A stretch of 64,000 nucleotides of DNA from positions 20,165,406 to 20,229,405 of the forward strand of contig CM073524.1 in assembly GCA_037074615.1 (NCBI GenBank). Reading direction: 5' to 3'. Positions within the stretch are counted from its first letter, which is position 1, and each line of letters opens with the position of its first letter. This stretch comes from Leucaena leucocephala (Eukaryota > Streptophyta > Magnoliopsida > Fabales > Fabaceae). This document shows positions 1 through 11,113 of this stretch, piece by piece. The notes under the pieces were generated by a model, which saw only the letters and a list, made by a program, of their open reading frames with translations, was not told the DNA's origin and searched no databases. The position numbers and the translations under genes are program-made.

Positions 1-1024
1 GTAAATTTGTTTTAAAAAATTTCGTTCAGAAATAATATTTACCCAAACAATGTTTTGGATTGAAAGTTACTTAAAAAATATTAAAATTAATATTTCTTTT
101 ATTGATAATTTTTTAATAGTCAATACTAATTTTTTATTGATCAACATTACTTTTTAATAATCGAAATAATATTGTTATATTTTAAAATTTTTCGGATAAT
201 ATTAAACAAAAAATAAAATTTTAAGACAATATTACTTTTGAGTAAAAAATTTTATAATAAATTTATACTTTAACTTCTTTTTTAATTAAAACAACAAAAA
301 CTAAAGACTAAAGTTATAAATGGGATTGATTTCTACTTATAAATAAATTTATATGTCACTAAATTATAAGATGCTCAGCCTTTTGAGTGATCCATGGGAA
401 TAACATTCTATTCTTTGATCTCCTTCTGGGTTTAGGGCACAAGCCTATTATCTCTTTGATAGATTAATATGAAACATCTCTAGTGGCAGACATCCATTAA
501 ATGAAAGAGATGCTCAATCCAATATCTTATTCATTTGATCTCTGGGGATCCGATCGCCCATGGATTTCACTGCTTACCCCAATGATGCCATATCCCCAAA
601 GTAATTAATATGGTTAAAGTTCACTTATATAAACTTACTTCTTTTCTTTTTTTCTTACCTGAGACGATTCCGAACTCGAACGCACTAAGTTGTCAAAATG
701 GGTGCTAATATGATGAGGTTCTTTTGGTGTTCAATTACAATACAAATCAGTTCCCCTGCTTTTTTTGCTTTTCTTTTGGCAATTCATCATATCACCTTCT
801 CAAGACCCACTTTTGAATCCTTTGAATTGGCAAAAGGTTAAAAAAAATTGGCCCCAGTCAACTATTCCACCATCACTCATGAGCTATATATATATTATAT
901 AACCATTGTCTTTGCAATGTAGAAATCGATCATCACAACCCTTTAACCCTTTAAGGCCGCTCTTATTAGAGAAGACTTTCCTAATAATTCCCTTAAATAA
1001 TCCTTTCTAATGGGTGGAGCTTAA
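1..1024. other. AT-rich intergenic sequence, no gene seen
   Basis: This stretch lies downstream of the XTH gene, which runs on the minus strand. It has no long open frame, no recognisable protein remnant and no tandem array. The part around 360-600 is less AT-rich and could be low-copy sequence, but I cannot assign it. Confidence 0.5.
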
Positions 1025-1244
1025 GGGCTGTTTGGCATGAAGTATTTAGAGGGGAGGGGAGGAAAAAATTTTCTGGGTTGAATTTAAAAAAATTGGAGAG
1101 TAAAAAACTTCAAGAAAGATAAGATATAAGATAAAAGAGTAAGAAATATTAATTAAAAAATTTTAATCTCACTTATTTTTTTTAAATTTAACTCAGTAAA
1201 ATTTTTTCACCCCTAGCCTCAAAATCTTTAACGTCAAACAGCCC
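1025..1244. mobile_element. Short inverted-repeat element (MITE), family A copy 1
   Basis: The ends are inverted copies: GGGCTGTTTGGC on the left and, read in reverse complement, GGGCTGTTTGAC on the right. Just inside is a G-rich run (GAGGGGAGGGGAGG), followed by a segment that is partly mirrored near the right end. A second member with the same G-rich block and the same adjoining AT-rich block lies at about 14586-14783. No convincing target-site duplication is visible, so the superfamily is open. Confidence 0.55.
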
Positions 1245-1569
1245 ATTGAGATCCGGGCATGGGAAGGGATTATTTAAGTGAATTATTATTAGGAACGGTG
1301 TCAACCACACTAAATAAAAAGCAGCACAGATTTCACACGTCTGTTGTTAAAAGTTGTAAAAGCTAAACGCCGGATTTTAATAAACAATGTTTACAAAACA
1401 TTCTCGCCTATCCCATCACATAAAAACAGGGAAAATTTCCCATATTTCATTTCTTGTTCGAATACAAAACTTAGATCTATGATTTTGTCCCTCATAATCC
1501 CAAGCGGTCCACTTTCCCTATTTCTGATTGACAAATGAAAAGCACGCACGGTAAATTAAAGCCTAAAGG

Positions 1570-1572
<3 letters not shown>

Positions 1573-1604
<32 letters not shown>
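1573..1604. repeat. (AT)n microsatellite
   Basis: About 16 uninterrupted AT dinucleotides lie downstream of the XTH gene. Open frames across it give Ile-Tyr runs and are not coding. Confidence 0.95.
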
Positions 1605-1606
<2 letters not shown>

Positions 1607-1764
1607 CCCCGAGTTCTTCATCTGTTCAATGGAGTGCTTTTTCCCCATGTACTCGTTTTATCTAAATTTCTAAATTTTCGTACCACCAAACGATATCTGT
1701 TCTGTTTCTGGTCCCCAAGGCAACCCGTGAGCTTTTTTGTGATACCTTTCAATTCCAATTCCGA

Positions 1765-1783
1765 GATATATATATATATATAT
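1765..1783. repeat. (AT)n microsatellite, short
   Basis: About nine AT/TA dinucleotides, some 160 bases from the longer AT tract. Confidence 0.9.
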
Positions 1784-1992
1784 GATTGTGGAACCCACAC
1801 ACGCAGTAGTAAGTAAGTTGCAAATAAAAGAAACAGAGTAAAATTGTAAGAATTCAGTTGATTGATTGATTAAACGGGAAACCAGAGAACAACAAATAAT
1901 TCACATTGACAAAAAAAGAAGGAAAATATATTACATAGCATCATCAACATGAAGAACATGTTGGAAGAAGAAGATTTGGGTGATTGATTTCA

Positions 1993-3797
1993 TCAGTTAC
2001 GTGGGCGATAGTGACGGTGGTGGACACACTCGGCGGGAATCGCCGGGAACCTGGCGGTGTCAGAGCAATAATCATAGACCATATGCTTGGCCCTAACCCA
2101 CTTAAGCTGGTGGCTCTGATGAACATTAAGCTCCGACGACGTCGGCTCATCCCACCAATACTTCTTATCCTCACTGCTGCTACATTTCTTTGCATTATAC
2201 GCCGTCGCCACCGTCCCGGGACACTCGCATGCATTGATTTCAAAGTTCTTGTACGTCGCAATGAACGGCGCTTGGCTCCAATCCGTCTTCACTCTACCGC
2301 CCTGAGTCGCCCAATCGTCGGCGTTCCATATTGAGCTGTAAACTCCCATGGCTTGATCCTTCGGAAATGGAATTCCTTTGTGTTCCAAATTCGTGTGCAG
2401 CCTTATTGGGGTATCATCCACTAAGAATCTGATTACAAAAACACATCAAATCATACGGAATATTAGAATTAGAATCACGGTAATGGTAAATAAGGACAAT
2501 GGTGAAAGGTACATATTAGAAAGTAAGAGTTGCCAGAAAGACGTCTCTGTTTCTATCCTTTTCTCTGTAATTTTCCCATTAGTGGTATTGGCTTAAAAAG
2601 TGTCATATTCCTTCTTCTTTAACCGGAGCTTGTCGTTGTGTGATCCAATGGGTACACATGAGACAAGCCATGTCATAGCTCAAGAACCAATAATTAAAAA
2701 AATAAAGCATATTATCATGATAGCTCTCTGCTCCATATCCATGGGAAGAGTGAAGACATAACCTCCTTTTTCTCTTTTCATTTTTGTATACTTTTGATTT
2801 TGATTTATGGAAATACCGGGAACGGTGCTCATCATCTTGATAGAAAATTAGTTAGAATGCATAACAGATATTATTGGGTTCTTAGTGCTTACACAACTTG
2901 GCGCTGATTCCAGAAGATAGAATATGAATGGAAATCCTTGGTAGGGTCGAACCAGAGGTTGAGTCTCTGTTCTCTGTTCCCAACTCCATTCACATACAAA
3001 TTCGTCTGCACTGAGTATGGTTCACCCGTTGTGTTGCCCAAGAACTCGAAATCAAACTCATTGTGATTTGGTCCCTCCGACGACATCTGCATCAACAATT
3101 ATTCATTTCCGGGTCAGTTAATCAGATTGAAAACGAAGAGCTTCCAACAAATTTCGAACAGATATTCAATCCAGGACTGTGTTTGGCGACAAAACTTATA
3201 AATGCACGATTAATTGGATATAAAGCCATTCACGGGTCAAAACGACGGTGTCGAACTAGTCAAGAATAAATCCAAGTTTTTAATTTGTCTGTTCATGGGA
3301 AATGTTCAATGCATGCAGCCGAATAGTACGTAAACTAGTAAATAGTATCAATCAATAAATTGGTAGTTCGGGAGCAATAATAATCTCCACAACCACACAA
3401 GTAAAGGAGTAAGCTTTTTTGAAGGGTAAAAATAATTAGTTGCAGGTAATCAATCAACTTACATAGAAAGCAGTCACAGTCCCAGCAGAGTCACCTTCAA
3501 CCAGCTTGAGCTGAATGCTCACTCTCCCAAACATATACTTGCTTTTTGATGCAAAACCAGCACCTGAAACACGTTCCAACTAAGATTATTATCGACATCG
3601 ATCAAGCAAAACTGAAAGGAAAAAGGGAGAAAATTACCGGAATAGTTGTCAAGTTTGAGTTTGAGGAGATCTCCTTCATGGACGAAATGGTCAAAAGCCC
3701 AGCTTGGCTGGAAAAGTTCCTCAAACTTAGCAGACGAAGCCACCCCCAACAACAAGAGACCCACAAAAAATCCCAGAAAACCAGACATTCTGGTCAT
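1993..3797 (-). CDS. XTH9: Xyloglucan endotransglucosylase/hydrolase, XTH9-like
   Basis: Spliced gene with four exons on the minus strand: 3797-3638, 3563-3463, 3086-2893 and 2428-1993. All junctions are GT-AG and the phases close to 891 bases (296 residues plus stop), the usual XTH length. Residues 1 to about 23 form a hydrophobic signal peptide. The GH16 catalytic motif HNEFDFEFLGN is at residues 95-105, with Glu97 as expected nucleophile and Glu101 as acid/base; the adjoining Asn-Thr-Thr is the usual N-glycosylation site. A WWDEP block and a Cys-containing C-terminal (XET_C) region follow. The Asn-Glu-Phe form instead of Asp-Glu-Ile is typical of XTH9-type members. The family cuts and rejoins xyloglucan in the cell wall. 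The enzyme should be secreted. The symbol rests on similarity I recognise, not on a search. Confidence 0.93.
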
Positions 3798-3895
3798 GAT
3801 CCAGTGAAATTGCAGAAATATAGAGAGGAGAAGGAGAATAAGGATAGACGAATGGGGAAGCTTCTGCTGTGAGAGGAGTAGCAGGGTGTAGGGTC

Positions 3896-3901
3896 TTTAT
3901 A
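3896..3901 (-). promoter_or_regulatory. Putative TATA box of the XTH gene
   Basis: TATAAA on the minus strand, about 100 bases upstream of the XTH start codon. That is a plausible distance for a plant promoter with a 60-70 base leader. It is inferred from position and motif only. Confidence 0.55.
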
Positions 3902-4914
3902 GGCACTAAGCAAGATGAAGATATTCAAAGAAAGAGGCTTGTCTGTGAAGCCCCCATCCCAAAAGCCACGTCATGGGCCACGAGGGACAACAAATTCCGA
4001 GGAATGAGAAAAAAATTAGCCGTTGGTGGGGGTGGTGACCACAGATAGCTGGCGAAAGCTGTGAAGTGTCAGAGGTTCAGTGGTGGAGTAGGGGGGGTAA
4101 ACAGAGATGATTCCAACGAATAGAAAAACGACTTGTGGAGGGATACAGCTGGAAGGTTTGAGTGTCCAGTTGTGAGAGAGTATATGAATATGAATGAATT
4201 TTTAAAAAAGATGCAACTTTGTCTCCCCAGCGTTTGATTCCTTTGATGGGTTTTTTTTTCTCCCCAAAAAAGAGGGACATGTTAATTAGTGTTATGCAGA
4301 TCCAAAGGCCATGAATGCGTTTTAATGATATCATGGAGGGTGAGGGGAGGCGTGGGAGGTTCTCTTTTATGATTTTGGTGCTTTCATCACCGCATTTCCA
4401 GCTGGATTCTACTACTGCTAGGCCCCATCTAGAAACCCTTTTACCTTCACAGTAATTCAGATGTAAAACTTTCACCGCTCTAGCAATTGCTCCATAAGAT
4501 TATATTCAGCACCTGAAAAATAATTAATATTTAAAAATATAATTAATACTCTAAATTAATTTTAAAAAAATAATTAATATTTTAAATATTTAAATTATTA
4601 TAATTTTATTTATTTATTAATACAACATAAATTTTTATTTAAAACATGCTACATAAATTGACATATTATTATTTAAAAAATTATATGTATATTATTTTAA
4701 TAAATTATATTAAATAAATTATAATTTTTTTAATATTTACGTTTAAATTTTATATAATATAAATTTTAAAATTTATTTAATATTTTTTTTAAATAATATG
4801 ACATGTGATATTTTAAAAATTTGTTTATAGCAACATTGAAAGGTACATCTGCATTGTATAAATAAATAATATCAAATCGGTTCACTTACCTAGAATTTGA
4901 GAGTTACTTATTAC
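3902..4914. other. XTH upstream region and AT-rich spacer
   Basis: Promoter-side DNA of the XTH gene. A 132-codon open frame at 4077-4475 (minus) has no recognisable domain and biased composition, so I do not call it a gene. From about 4500 to 4850 the sequence is almost pure A/T. Confidence 0.5.
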
Positions 4915-5490
4915 GGGTCTGTTTGGATTATCGCGATTTTAAAATAGCTTTTGGCCTAAATTTTAATTTAATTTTTTTTAAAATAAACAGCTATATTTAT
5001 TTAAACGGGTTTCTGGACCAAACTATAGTTTAAAATCATGATTTCAGATAAGCTAGTCAGAGTAGCTTTTGGAACAATAAACTACTTTTTAACTACTCAA
5101 TTATTATTTTACCCTTATTTTTTCTTACACCCTCTCTCCTCTCTCTTTTATCTTTTCTATCCTCTCTCCTCTCTCTTTTATCTTTTCCATCCTCTCTCAT
5201 CTCTCCTCTCTTTTCTATCTTTTCCACTATCTCTTATCTCTCTTCTATCTTTTTCACTATCTCTCATCTCTCATCTTTCCTCCATCTTTTTATCCTCTCT
5301 CCTCTCTCATCTCTCATACATACCCTTTTTAATAATTTTTTAATTATAAAATTCCTTTTTGTAATAACTATCCAAACATTCATTTATCCAAAACTATTTT
5401 TTTTCCATAATCTCTTTTCTAAACCATAAGCTGACTATAAACCCATTTTTTTTATAAGTCTATTTTTAAAATCTTATCCAAACATACACT
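4915..5490. mobile_element. Inverted-repeat element with a CTCTC tract, family B copy 1
   Basis: The left end reads TGTTTGGATTATCGCGATTT and the right end, in reverse complement, TGTTTGGATAAGATTTT, so ~25-bp imperfect terminal inverted repeats are visible. The interior has a long pyrimidine tract (CTCTCCTCTCTC, 5130-5310) that gives a false Ser/Leu-rich open frame. Related sequence with the same AT block and CT tract is at 13388-13860, and a looser copy at 11948-12735. The target duplication is unclear. Confidence 0.5.
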
Positions 5491-5762
5491 ATATCTACTT
5501 TATGAGCACTATATTGGGTTGTCTCAGATATGGAATAAGTTTTTTTTTTTTTGGTTGGGGGTGTTTTTTAAAAGGGATAATGCACGAAGATCTGCATGGA
5601 TGTTGGGGAATGGAACAGAATATAGCAGCATAGAACATTTTTGTAGGGGAAAAATTCACTGCACACCCACAGCAGATAGACAATTTATTTCTAATTTCCC
5701 CTAAAAAATTTTAAAACCTCACTGCACCCCTTAGACCAAAGTAAAATTAAATTTTATAGGTA

Positions 5763-5771
5763 AAAATATAT
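5763..5771. repeat. Target-site duplication of MULE 1, left
   Basis: AAAATATAT here is repeated exactly at 11181-11189. Nine bases is the classic Mutator superfamily duplication. Confidence 0.85.
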
Positions 5772-5838
5772 GGAAAAAAGACAAGAAACAACCATATGAA
5801 TTTAAAAATGATAATTTGGGCATCTGAATATTTAAAAG

Positions 5839-5867
5839 GACAGATTGGGCAGGAGGCCCAATCTGTT
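5839..5867. repeat. Subterminal hairpin of MULE 1, left end
   Basis: GACAGATTGGGC and its near-perfect inverse are separated by the 5-base loop AGGAG, about 67 bases inside the left terminus. The last stem pair is mismatched here (T instead of C). Confidence 0.85.
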
Positions 5868-5984
5868 ATTTGTAAATTTGGGTGAAAAGACCAAATGACC
5901 CTTGGAAGCATTTAAAGAACAAGCTGGAGAAAGAAACTCATAATAGAACGAAGCGGAAGAAAAAGTGGAAGAATGAAGTGAGAG

Positions 5985-6115
5985 ATTAGGTTCCAACTAT
6001 CATCGAACATTGCTCTGAAAATATAATTCTGGCCGACGTTAGCAAAGGTACTAGCTGTCGTTTCAAATACTCTTCCACCAAAGTTGAATTTCACCATGTC
6101 CAAACAAATCTCCAT
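5985..6115 (-). pseudogene. Captured BTB/POZ (KCTD/T1-type) gene fragment in MULE 1
   Basis: The minus strand reads MVKFNFGGRVFETTASTFA, then a short stretch ending RAMFDDSWNLI. This is the start of the tetramerisation-type BTB domain found in plant BTB/POZ-pentapeptide and BTB/POZ-WD proteins, which normally read VKFNVGGRxFETTATTLANAG. Only about 40 residues of the domain are present; upstream and downstream frames show no further match. The fragment lies 0.2 kb inside the left end of a MULE with a 9-bp duplication, so gene capture (Pack-MULE) is the simplest account. No function is expected. The donor gene is not in the window. Confidence 0.7.
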
Positions 6116-6462
6116 GATTGGGTTTGCTGAAGAAAATAAACAAAGCCAAAATAAAAAAGAAGCAATCGAATTGGAGTTGTCAAGAAACAAATTCCCAAAG
6201 AACAGAGGATGTGAATGAATGATTGATTCCAGAAAAATAGCAAAAAAATGTGGGAAAGTTGGATTAAAGCAAACTAGTGGAAGAAACAAGTAATAGAAAA
6301 TGAATTAGGAAGGGGATCAAAATTTGGAGAATGAAGGAAGGTTTTTAAATTTGAGAAATTTGGTGAACAGGGGAGAGAGAGGTTGGGTTTCAGAAACTAA
6401 AGAATTGATATAATTTATAACTGATCATCTTCTCTCTCTGAAATACTCTGTTTTTCTATATC

Positions 6463-7190
6463 ATTGTTGAAGTCGCAAATCCCATTGTTAAAGCTGTAAA
6501 TCCCATTACAGGAATTGTAAATCCCATTAGCAATAAGTTGCAATTTCAGTTGTAAACGTCATTGCAGGAGTTACAAATACCATTAGACGAATTGCAAATG
6601 TCATTACAAGAGTTCCAAATCCTATTAGCAATAGGTTGTAATTTCAGTTGTAAACGTCATTGCAGGAGTTACAAATACCATTAGACGAATTGCAAATGTC
6701 ATTACAAGAGTTCCAAATCCTATTAGCAATAGGTTGTAATTTCAGTTGTAAATGTTATTGCAGGAGTTACAAATCCCATTATTCAAGTTGCAAATAACAT
6801 TAGACGAGTTGCAAATGTCATTATAGGAGTTGTAAACCCCATTAGCAATAGGTTGTAATTTCAGTTGTAAATATCATTACATAATTTGCAAATCCCATTA
6901 TTCAAGTTGTAAATCCCATTAGACGAGTTGTAAATGTCATTACAAGAGTTGCAAATCCCATTAGTAATAGGTTGTAACTTTAGTTGTAAATGGCATTGCA
7001 GGAGTTGCAAATCTCAATGTTCAAGTTGTAAATCCCATTAGACGAGTTACAAATATCATTACAGGAGTTGCAAATATCATTAGCAACATGTTGCAATTTC
7101 AGTTGTAAATGTCATTGTTAAAGTTGCAAATACCATTGTTAAAGTTGCAAATCCCATTACATGAGTTGTAAATCCCATTAGCAAAACATA
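6463..7190. repeat. 21-bp minisatellite array in MULE 1 (block 1)
   Basis: More than 25 degenerate units of about 21 bases follow the pattern GTTGCAAATCCCATTAGACGA or GTTGTAAATGTCATTGCAGGA, with occasional 14-base units (AGGTTGTAATTTCA). A 98-bp higher-order unit (four 21-mers plus one 14-mer) is repeated head to tail from 6549 and again from 6647 with no change. The same repeat recurs at 7600-8165, 10600-10720 and in the second MULE. Confidence 0.9.
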
Positions 7191-7249
7191 GTTTCAATCA
7201 AGTATTTTTGTGAATGTTCTTCTCGAATTAACCTTATATCAAATAGAAG

Positions 7250-7550
7250 ACCTGCAGAATATACTACCTATAATATTTACTTATCAAGAAGCAACTACTG
7301 AAGCTTCAACATAATCGCTGAGCATTCATTTTGAACTCACAAACACACCAATCATATAACTATCAAATAAACTTACCATAATTCAGAAATGCACTTCTAA
7401 TCCTAATATGCCATATCTTTATTAACATATATATAACAATATCTCTGTACAATACAAATAACATAAACCTTAAAAGGCCTTCTTCTGCTTGTACCATGTG
7501 ACACAGACTAAGTAAATCAACAAATTTAAGAGATTAATTCTAGTAATAAG
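7250..7550. repeat. Block shared with the second MULE
   Basis: This segment closely matches the parts of the second element around 31740-31810 and 32560-32830, including the distal part of the sequence that carries the transporter fragment there. It shows that the two elements are related through their interiors as well as their ends. The match stops near 7545, so the transporter coding part is missing here. Confidence 0.7.
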
Positions 7551-7596
7551 ACAACAAAAAGTAATGGAGATGACCCTCATTCAAGTTGTCAGGGTT

Positions 7597-8170
7597 TGCA
7601 ACTTTAATGGTATTTGTAACTCCTTCCAAAGGATTTATAACTTAAACAATAGGATTTATAACTTTTCCTAAGACATTGATAACTGAAATTGCAACTCATA
7701 AATAGTTATAATCTACTGCACAATTTCATTCAATGACATTGACCACTTATGGCATTTGCAATTGACTACTCTTTTTGTAAGTTGCTGTCATGGGTCAGGA
7801 TGATCTTTTGTAAATAGCATAAATAAAGTGGTCAATGTCATTGAATGACTTTGTACAGTAAGTTGTGACTATTTATAAGTTGCAATTTCATAATTATAAA
7901 TATCTTTGCAAAAGTTGTGAATCCCATTGCTGAAATTGTAAATCCTATTGCAGGAGTTGCAAATACCATTGTATGAGTTGCAAACCTGAAAGCAATATTT
8001 TGCAATTTCACTTGTGAACGTCTTAGGAAAAGTTACAAATGCCATTGCAGAAGTTGTAAATCCCATTACAGGAGTGACAAATACCATTATAGGAGTTGCA
8101 AACCCGAAAGCAATATCTTACAATTTCACTTGTAAATATCCTAGGGAAAGTTACAAATCCCATTGTTGAA
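7597..8170. repeat. 21-bp minisatellite array in MULE 1 (block 2)
   Basis: Degenerate units of the same 21-base family as at 6463-7190. Because 21 is a multiple of three, one minus-strand frame (7869-8087) reads as heptapeptides of the form CNSYNGI / YNFSNGI. I regard that frame as a repeat artefact. Confidence 0.8.
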
Positions 8171-8265
8171 CATAGTCATTACAAAATATAGTTATAGTCA
8201 TAGTCATTATAAAATTTAATATTACAAAAGTTAAACACTGAAAAGTGATTATCTAAGTTTAAACA

Positions 8266-8560
8266 TTAGTTGATTAATAGTTGAACATTACAAAAGTTGA
8301 ATATTACAAAAAATTCAATGTAATATATATTAGCTTCATAAACCCTATAAGGTGTGGGATCATATACCCCATAAATGCGCCCAGTTGCTGATACTTTTTT
8401 ACAATTTTCAAGCCATAATCTTCCTCCCAATCCTAAACGCATAGTGAGCTTTGACTGTGGCAAGGCGTGTTTCAGCTTTACTTTTCTTGTATTAGATGCT
8501 GCTTTTTTTGCATTGTCGACTGCTTCCTTTTCTTTCTTTGTGTAGAACTTTTAACTTCAT
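8266..8560 (-). other. Lysine-rich open stretch, not recognised
   Basis: A minus-strand frame stays open for more than 80 codons (8266 upstream to about 8560) and reads Lys/Ala-rich, then KLTMRLGLGGRLWLENCKK. It lies between the copia tail and a block shared with the second MULE. I recognise no domain. It could be a captured exon or chance. Confidence 0.25.
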
Positions 8561-10230
8561 ATTTACTCTAATGTTGTGATTGAGTGTCAGTAACTCCCAT
8601 CTTGTCTATTAGATACCAAAATCTTGCATGATGTAATGGTTTTGTAAAGCAATCAACAATATGCAATTATGTTTGTACATATTGAATAGAAAAGTAGTTT
8701 TGACAAAACCTGATCATGAAAATAATGAACATCAGTTTCAATATGTAGAATATCATCACATGAGAGAGAACAATGTGAAAAACTAGAATTTAATTCTGTT
8801 CACAATATTCACCACCCCATGAGAATCTAAAATAGCTTTAAAAGATCAATATTCACCACCCCAATCACTTTGAACAGTTTTGATCTTTGCATCAAATTGA
8901 TTTTCAGTCATATTCTTGAAATGAACAAAGGCATTTAATGCTGCATCTTTAGTTTTTAAAGGGTATGCCCATATAAATTGGCTAAAGTCATCAAGAAAAC
9001 TGATATAGTATTTATGACAACTGTTTAAAGTAATAGGTGAAGGTCCCTACAAGCTAGTATGTATTAATTCAATAGGCTTGCTTGCACGAGATTGAGACAA
9101 GGAAAAAGGCAATTTGTGTGATTTGCCAAGTTTATAAGGTTCATAAAATTGAGATTCTTTACTAGATTTTGCAGAAACCTTACATTCATGTAAAACCTTT
9201 TGCAATACACAACTACTAAGATGACCAAGTCTTTTATGCCAAGATTGTAGAATTGAAAGAAAAGCTTCAGATTTACATTTATTTTCTAATTCAGACTGTC
9301 TTGAACCAACAATAGAATAACTACTAATAGAAGGTCTTTTTAAAGGTAAGACATAATTGTCAACTCTATAAAGTCTACGACTAGGTATTCTTTATAGCAG
9401 CAACTTACTGGTTCCCTTATCCTTCACAAAACAACCATGTGAGTATATTTCAATAAATATACTATGATTATCATTGGTTAGCTTATAAGTAATGATTAAA
9501 TTCTTTTAAATTTGAGGAATAACAAGAACATTATTCAGTTTCAATTATTGAGATAAATTGTTACACAACATATCATAATTCCCAGTAGCTACAATATCTA
9601 ATGAAGTACCATCTCCTACAATAAGAGATTGAGTACATGTGGCATTATTAATAGGCTCCACATTGCCAATATTGGCAGTAATATGATCTGTAACTCCACT
9701 ATCCAATTATCAAGCTGGGTCAGCTACAGTGTTTGACGTGACAACATATGAGATGAATCGTTTATTTTTCTTAGATTTGAACATCCCTTGCATCTGCCAC
9801 GAGATGGCCGACCATGTTGGCCACACCAATTGTTTCTATAATCCTGCATATTCGACCTTAGAGTAAGATTAGAAGATGCAGATGAAATATTATGTTGAGA
9901 GGCTGAGTGAACGTGTTCAAGATGAGCATCAAATGTTAGCAATGATGTTCAGAACAAATGGGCTTCCAGCCTCCCAGCTAGTAAGAATTTGAATAATCCA
10001 ATTTAAATCATCTTTGTCAGACAAATGAATAACTAGAGGTGTATACTTAGCGTCCAAGCTAGTAAGAATTTGAGTATGAAGGTTAGATGGAGAAATTGGG
10101 CTTCCAGCAAGAGTAAAGTTATCTGCAAGTGTCTTTATCTTGTTGAGATATTCCTCTATTTTGAATGCACCTTTCTTGGTTCTTTGAACTGTGAAAAAAG
10201 TGAAATGTTCCAGGCATAGATATGAAGCAT
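8520..10230 (-). pseudogene. Ty1/copia gag-pol remnant, internally deleted, inside MULE 1
   Basis: Read on the minus strand from 10230 downward, the order is copia-like. Gag has TKKGAFKIEEYLNKIKTLAD and then DAKYTPLVIHLSDK. The protease has DSGVTDHITANIGN near 9700. The pre-integrase part has WHKRLGHLSS near 9240. The integrase has PIELIHTSL, then YYISFLDDFSQFIWAYPLK and IKTVQSDWGGEY near 8850. After that the frame jumps to a tail resembling the end of the copia RNase H (a KPLHHARFWYL-like region, about 8600-8750), so the reverse transcriptase is missing. Several stops and frameshifts are present, and the zinc knuckle is damaged. No LTR or primer-binding site flanks it. It is therefore either a captured fragment or an old insertion whose LTRs were lost. 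Confidence 0.8.
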
Positions 10231-10599
10231 CTAAGACATACCAATAAGAGGTTATTTAGAACCTAAATTTTACTGGTAAAATATTCATATCAGCAAAAAC
10301 AGGTATGTCAAAGAAAAACTACCTTTTGATCAACCTTACTTCGTGGCAACCAAATAAAGCTTCAAAACTATATCACATTTGTACCAACCATGTTTACATT
10401 CTATAAACAATACTAGCAACTTGCAAGCAAACTTTATTATTTTAAGTACAAACAGCATCAAGTCAAAGCCAGGCAATATAATCCAATCGAATCAAGTCGA
10501 AGCCCCAAAATTTTCAACATTAATATGCTAAAAAATCAAAGTTGGAGAGTCAGATAATTATTTTCTTAATGATAGCAAAATATTTAAAACCTGGGGAGC

Positions 10600-10720
10600 A
10601 TTTAAAGGGATTTGCAACTCTTGCAATAGAAATTACAACTAGTCTAATAGGATTTATAACTTAAACAATGGGATTTACAACTTTCTCTCAGACATTTGCA
10701 ACTTTAAAATTGCAACTCAT
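10600..10720. repeat. 21-bp minisatellite remnant near the right end of MULE 1
   Basis: A few degenerate GGGATTTACAACTT-type units in the opposite orientation to block 1, as expected if the two ends of the element are inverted copies. Confidence 0.65.
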
Positions 10721-11084
10721 AAATAGTTGCACAAAAAGCAATAGACTGCAGGACACAAAAAGCAATGGACGGAAAGCAATGAATTCGCGATTTCTCCTAC
10801 TGCTTTCTTAAACTAGTTGAATCTATAGTAAAAATTACAGTCTTTCTCCCAAGGTAACCATAAGAATGAATAAAACGATGGTGATCATCGGAGGAGTAAA
10901 AGAAGAAGATTTGTATAAAAAATTTACTTACACTTCTTCCTTTCCAGTTTCAGCTCAGCCAAAGATGTCTCCCGCAAGTTTCGTCTCCCGTGCCCACCAA
11001 CAGTTCCTTCTTCAGATTGATACCTTAATTATATATTTTATTTATTCCAAGGATAATTGGGTATTCTCACCTAAATTTGCAAAA

Positions 11085-11113
11085 GACAGATTGGGCCTCC
11101 TGCCCAATCTGTC
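11085..11113. repeat. Subterminal hairpin of MULE 1, right end
   Basis: Perfect 12-bp stem (GACAGATTGGGC and its inverse) around a 5-base loop CTCCT, about 68 bases inside the right terminus. Confidence 0.9.

Noticed and set aside
4077..4475. 132-codon minus-strand open frame upstream of XTH
   Set aside because: No recognisable domain, no splice context, and it lies in the XTH promoter region.
5038..5343. 101-codon plus-strand frame rich in Ser, Leu and Phe
   Set aside because: It is a translation of the CTCTC pyrimidine tract of a family B element.
7869..8087. 72-codon frame with heptapeptide repeats (CNSYNGI type)
   Set aside because: It is the 21-bp minisatellite read in one frame; the same DNA is non-coding elsewhere in the arrays.
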